From the NCBI GenBank assembly GCA_946478645.1, contig CAMLCW010000226.1, positions 1 through 8,458 on the forward strand: DNA of 8,458 nucleotides. The letters run 5' to 3'. A program made the position numbers and the translations under genes. The notes beneath the pieces were generated by a model. It searched no databases and was not told where the DNA came from. It saw nothing but the letters and a program-made list of their open reading frames with translations. Of this stretch, positions 6,336 to 8,458 are shown piece by piece; position 1 is the stretch's first letter, and the number at the start of each line of letters is the position of its first letter. Origin of the DNA: an uncultured Variovorax sp. Its GTDB lineage: Bacteria > Pseudomonadota > Gammaproteobacteria > Burkholderiales > Burkholderiaceae.

Positions 6336-7313
6336 TTGGCAAAACGAACCTTCCTCGACTTCGAGCAGCCCATCGCGGAGCTCGAAACCAAGATCGAAGA
6401 ACTGCGCTATGTACAGACCGAATCCGCGGTCGACATCTCCGAAGAAATCGACCAGCTCGGCAAGAAGAGCCAGCAACTCACCAAGGACATCTACAGCGAC
6501 CTGACGCCGTGGCAGATCACCAAGATCGCACGGCATCCGGAGCGGCCCTACACGCTCGACTACGTCAACGAGATCTTCACCGACTTCGTCGAATTGCACG
6601 GCGACCGGCACTTCTCGGACGACCTCTCGATCGTCGGCGGCCTCGCGCGCTTCAACGGCACGCCCTGCATGGTGCTCGGCCACCAGAAGGGCCGCGACAC
6701 CCGGGAGCGCACCGCGCGCAACTTCGGCATGAGCAAGCCCGAGGGCTACCGCAAGGCGCTGCGCCTCATGAAGACGGCCGAGAAGTTCAAGCTGCCGGTC
6801 TTCACCTTCGTCGACACGCCCGGCGCCTATCCCGGCATCGATGCCGAGGAGCGCGGCCAGTCCGAGGCCATCGGCCGCAACATCTACGAGATGGCGCAGC
6901 TCGAGGTGCCGATCATCGTCACCATCATCGGCGAAGGCGGCTCGGGTGGCGCGCTCGCCATCTCGGTGGGCGACCAGGTGCTGATGCTGCAGTATTCCGT
7001 CTATTCGGTGATCAGCCCCGAGGGCTGCGCATCGATCCTCTGGAAGACCAGTGACAAGGCGCAGGAAGCCGCCGATGCGCTCGGCATCACCGCGCACCGG
7101 CTCAAGGCCCTCGGGCTGGTCGACAAGATCGTGAACGAGCCGGTCGGCGGCGCGCACCGCGACCATCGCCAGATGGCCGCCTTCCTGAAGCGCGCGCTCA
7201 ACGATGCATTCCGCCAGGTCGCCGACCTGAAGCCCAAGGAACTGCTCGACCGCCGCTACGAGCGCCTGCAAAGCTACGGGCGCTACAACGACACCAAGGA
7301 CACCGGCAGGTAG
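6336..7313 (+). CDS. accA: Acetyl-CoA carboxylase carboxyltransferase subunit alpha
   Basis: AccA pairs with AccD to move the carboxyl group from carboxybiotin on AccB to acetyl-CoA, making malonyl-CoA for fatty acid synthesis. From the TTG start the product is 325 residues (E. coli: 319) and begins [17 protein letters not shown], the usual family N-terminus. Visible hallmarks are [20 protein letters not shown] (57-76), [11 protein letters not shown] (86-96), [20 protein letters not shown] (158-177) and the Gly-rich [10 protein letters not shown] (199-208), which provides oxyanion-hole backbone. An ATG at 6231 in the same frame would add 35 residues that overlap the glycosylase gene and do not resemble AccA. 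No accD is in the window, as expected where accA and accD are unlinked. It is 16 bases after the glycosylase stop and 19 before tilS. Confidence 0.97.
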   Translation: MAKRTFLDFEQPIAELETKIEELRYVQTESAVDISEEIDQLGKKSQQLTKDIYSDLTPWQITKIARHPERPYTLDYVNEIFTDFVELHGDRHFSDDLSIVGGLARFNGTPCMVLGHQKGRDTRERTARNFGMSKPEGYRKALRLMKTAEKFKLPVFTFVDTPGAYPGIDAEERGQSEAIGRNIYEMAQLEVPIIVTIIGEGGSGGALAISVGDQVLMLQYSVYSVISPEGCASILWKTSDKAQEAADALGITAHRLKALGLVDKIVNEPVGGAHRDHRQMAAFLKRALNDAFRQVADLKPKELLDRRYERLQSYGRYNDTKDTGR

Positions 7314-7332
7314 TCCAGAGCGCCCGCCGCGC

Positions 7333-8310
7333 ATGAACGAAGCCTTCGAACGCGCCATGGCCGCGTTCGAGCCGGCGCACCTGCCGCTGGCGGTGGGTTT
7401 CAGCGGCGGTGCAGATTCGACCGCGCTGCTGGCGGCCTGTGCGTCGGCCTGGCCGGGGCAGGTCGTCGCCTTCCACGTCCACCACGGACTGCAGGCCGCG
7501 GCCGATGAATTCGAGCGGCATTGCGCCGCCGTCTGCGAACACCTGGGCGTGCCGCTCGTGGTGCGCCGCATCGATGCACGGCATGCGCGCGGCGACAGTC
7601 CCGAAGACTCTGCCCGCCGCGGCCGCTACGAGGCTTTCGCCGCCATGGCGCGCGACGGGGGAGGGCTGGGCCCGATCCGCTCGCTCGCGCTCGGCCACCA
7701 TGCCGACGACCAGGTCGAGACCCTGCTGCTCGCGCTGTCGAGGGGTGCGGGGCTCCCGGGCCTGGCCGCGATGCCCGCACGCGCGCAGCGCCACGGTCTC
7801 GACATCCACCGGCCCCTGCTGCCGGTGCCCGGCGCGGACATCCGCGACTGGCTCCGCGGCGTCGACCTGCCCTGGATCGAAGACCCGACCAACGGCGATG
7901 AACGCTACACGCGCAACCGCATCCGCGCCGTGCTGTTGCCGGCGCTCGAACGGGCCTTTCCGCAATTCCGCAGCACCTTCGCGCGCAGCATCGGCCATGC
8001 CGCGCAGGCACAGCAGCTGCTCGGCGAACTGGCCGCGCAGGACCTGGCCGCGGCCGGCGACCCGCCCCGCATCGCGGGTCTGCAGGCGCTGCCGCGTGCG
8101 CGCCAGGCCAACCTGCTGCGGCACTGGCTGCTGCAGGCGCATGGCGCCACGCCGAGCGCGGCGCAGCTCGACCAACTGCTCGACCAGGTGCGCGCCTGCA
8201 CCACGCGCGGCCACCGGATCCACCTCAAGGTGGGCACGGGCTTCGTCGAGCGGCGGGACGAGCGGCTGCATTGGTACAATTTCCGGCCCTCGCCCAAGGC
8301 TTCGCGCTGA
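7333..8310 (+). CDS. tilS: tRNA(Ile)-lysidine synthetase, short form
   Basis: TilS uses ATP to attach lysine to the wobble cytidine (C34) of tRNA-Ile with anticodon CAU, changing it from Met to Ile decoding; it is normally essential. The 325-residue product has the N-type ATP pyrophosphatase P-loop GFSGGADSTALL (22-33), HVHHGL (48-53), GHHADDQVET (121-130) and the TilS signature WIEDPTNGDERYTRNRIR (181-198). A substrate-binding domain follows at about 245-315. The protein ends there, so it lacks the C-terminal domain of E. coli TilS (432 residues). The ATG at 7333 is 19 bases after accA with no good Shine-Dalgarno; an ATG at 7357 is a less likely alternative. The terminal codons overlap a possible lysC promoter. 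Confidence 0.94.
   Translation: MNEAFERAMAAFEPAHLPLAVGFSGGADSTALLAACASAWPGQVVAFHVHHGLQAAADEFERHCAAVCEHLGVPLVVRRIDARHARGDSPEDSARRGRYEAFAAMARDGGGLGPIRSLALGHHADDQVETLLLALSRGAGLPGLAAMPARAQRHGLDIHRPLLPVPGADIRDWLRGVDLPWIEDPTNGDERYTRNRIRAVLLPALERAFPQFRSTFARSIGHAAQAQQLLGELAAQDLAAAGDPPRIAGLQALPRARQANLLRHWLLQAHGATPSAAQLDQLLDQVRACTTRGHRIHLKVGTGFVERRDERLHWYNFRPSPKASR
8272..8280 (+). promoter_or_regulatory. Putative extended -10 promoter for lysC
   Basis: TGG followed by TACAAT fits an extended -10 element in the last part of tilS, on the coding strand of Trp-Tyr-Asn codons (residues 314-316). It would start an RNA near 8287 with a leader of almost 100 bases before lysC. No -35 hexamer is recognisable in the very GC-rich upstream bases. 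This is one of few AT-rich spots nearby, but the call is motif-based only. Confidence 0.35.
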
Positions 8311-8384
8311 CGGCTTGCAGGGTGCGCGCCCGCACACCGGCACAGGCCGGGTGGGCGGCTCCTTCCTCTTCTCTGAATTCACCC
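8311..8384 (+). promoter_or_regulatory. lysC leader: imperfect hairpin then pyrimidine tract, no Shine-Dalgarno
   Basis: The 74 bases between tilS and lysC contain an imperfect GC-rich hairpin. GCCC (8328-8331) pairs with GGGC (8353-8356), and CCGG (8337-8340) pairs with CCGG (8347-8350) around a 6-base loop, with bulges between. The pyrimidine run CTCCTTCCTCTTCTCT (8359-8374) follows. The run is not a uniform T-tract, so this is at best a weak terminator for tilS. No purine-rich ribosome site precedes the lysC ATG. Confidence 0.4.
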
Positions 8385-8458
8385 ATGGCATTGATCGTTC
8401 ATAAATACGGCGGTACGTCGATGGGCTCGACCGAGCGCATCCGCAACGTTGCCAAGCG
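8385..8458 (+). CDS. lysC: Aspartate kinase, N-terminal fragment (3' end outside window)
   Basis: Aspartate kinase phosphorylates L-aspartate, the first step to lysine, threonine, methionine and diaminopimelate. Only 24 complete codons are present. They read MALIVHKYGGTSMGSTERIR and onwards, and KYGGTSMG (7-14) is the family's N-terminal nucleotide- and substrate-binding motif. The start at 8385 matches the expected N-terminus. The regulatory ACT domains lie beyond the window, so feedback control cannot be judged. The gene has no visible Shine-Dalgarno and a separate leader, suggesting its own expression control downstream of tilS. Confidence 0.93.
   Translation, partial: MALIVHKYGGTSMGSTERIRNVAK

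Noticed and set aside
6183..7571. A 462-residue open frame on the - strand opposite accA
   Set aside because: It is a mirror of accA codon bias, spans two genes, and shows no domain of its own.
8311..8384. Lysine riboswitch or T-box before lysC
   Set aside because: The leader is far too short for the lysine riboswitch and holds no T-box sequence; only a simple imperfect hairpin is visible.
1..8458. Mobile element, phage, defence island or CRISPR array
   Set aside because: No transposase, integrase, terminal repeats, spaced short repeats or compositional break is visible; all genes are intact housekeeping types except the two cut by the window edges.

Overview
The window is GC-rich, tightly packed chromosomal DNA. 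The protein sequences and gene order suggest a betaproteobacterium of the Burkholderiales, most likely a Comamonadaceae/Variovorax-like organism; this is judged from recall of families, not from a search. I see no mobile element, CRISPR array, tRNA or rRNA gene, phage gene, or change in base or codon style. It looks like core housekeeping sequence, and I found no convincing new multi-gene system.

Layout: (1) Bases 1-594 hold the 3' end of a rightward gene for a DUF349-type protein with a Gly/Arg-rich linker. (2) A hairpin with A- and T-rich flanks (about 614-644) probably terminates transcription from both sides. (3) A leftward set of five genes occupies 643-4073. In transcription order they encode an exported TPR protein, a secreted cyclophilin (PpiA type), a cytoplasmic cyclophilin (PpiB type), LpxH of lipid A synthesis, and an MtfA-type zinc peptidase. 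Gaps of 17-62 bases suggest one operon with an envelope and protein-folding flavour. (4) A 195-base divergent intergenic region (4074-4268) must hold the control signals for both directions. (5) A rightward run covers 4269-8458: cysS, an AlkA-family DNA glycosylase, accA, tilS and the first 24 codons of lysC. These genes supply cysteinyl-tRNA, alkylation repair, the first step of fatty acid synthesis, tRNA-Ile lysidine modification and entry into the aspartate amino-acid pathway.

The more interesting points are small. accA starts at TTG behind a strong Shine-Dalgarno. Two extended -10-like sequences lie in the 3' ends of the genes before accA and lysC, each built from adjacent Trp-Tyr codons. 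lysC has a pyrimidine-rich leader with no Shine-Dalgarno. The adjacent cyclophilin genes are diverged duplicates that still share long identical DNA. TilS is a short form without the C-terminal domain of the E. coli enzyme.
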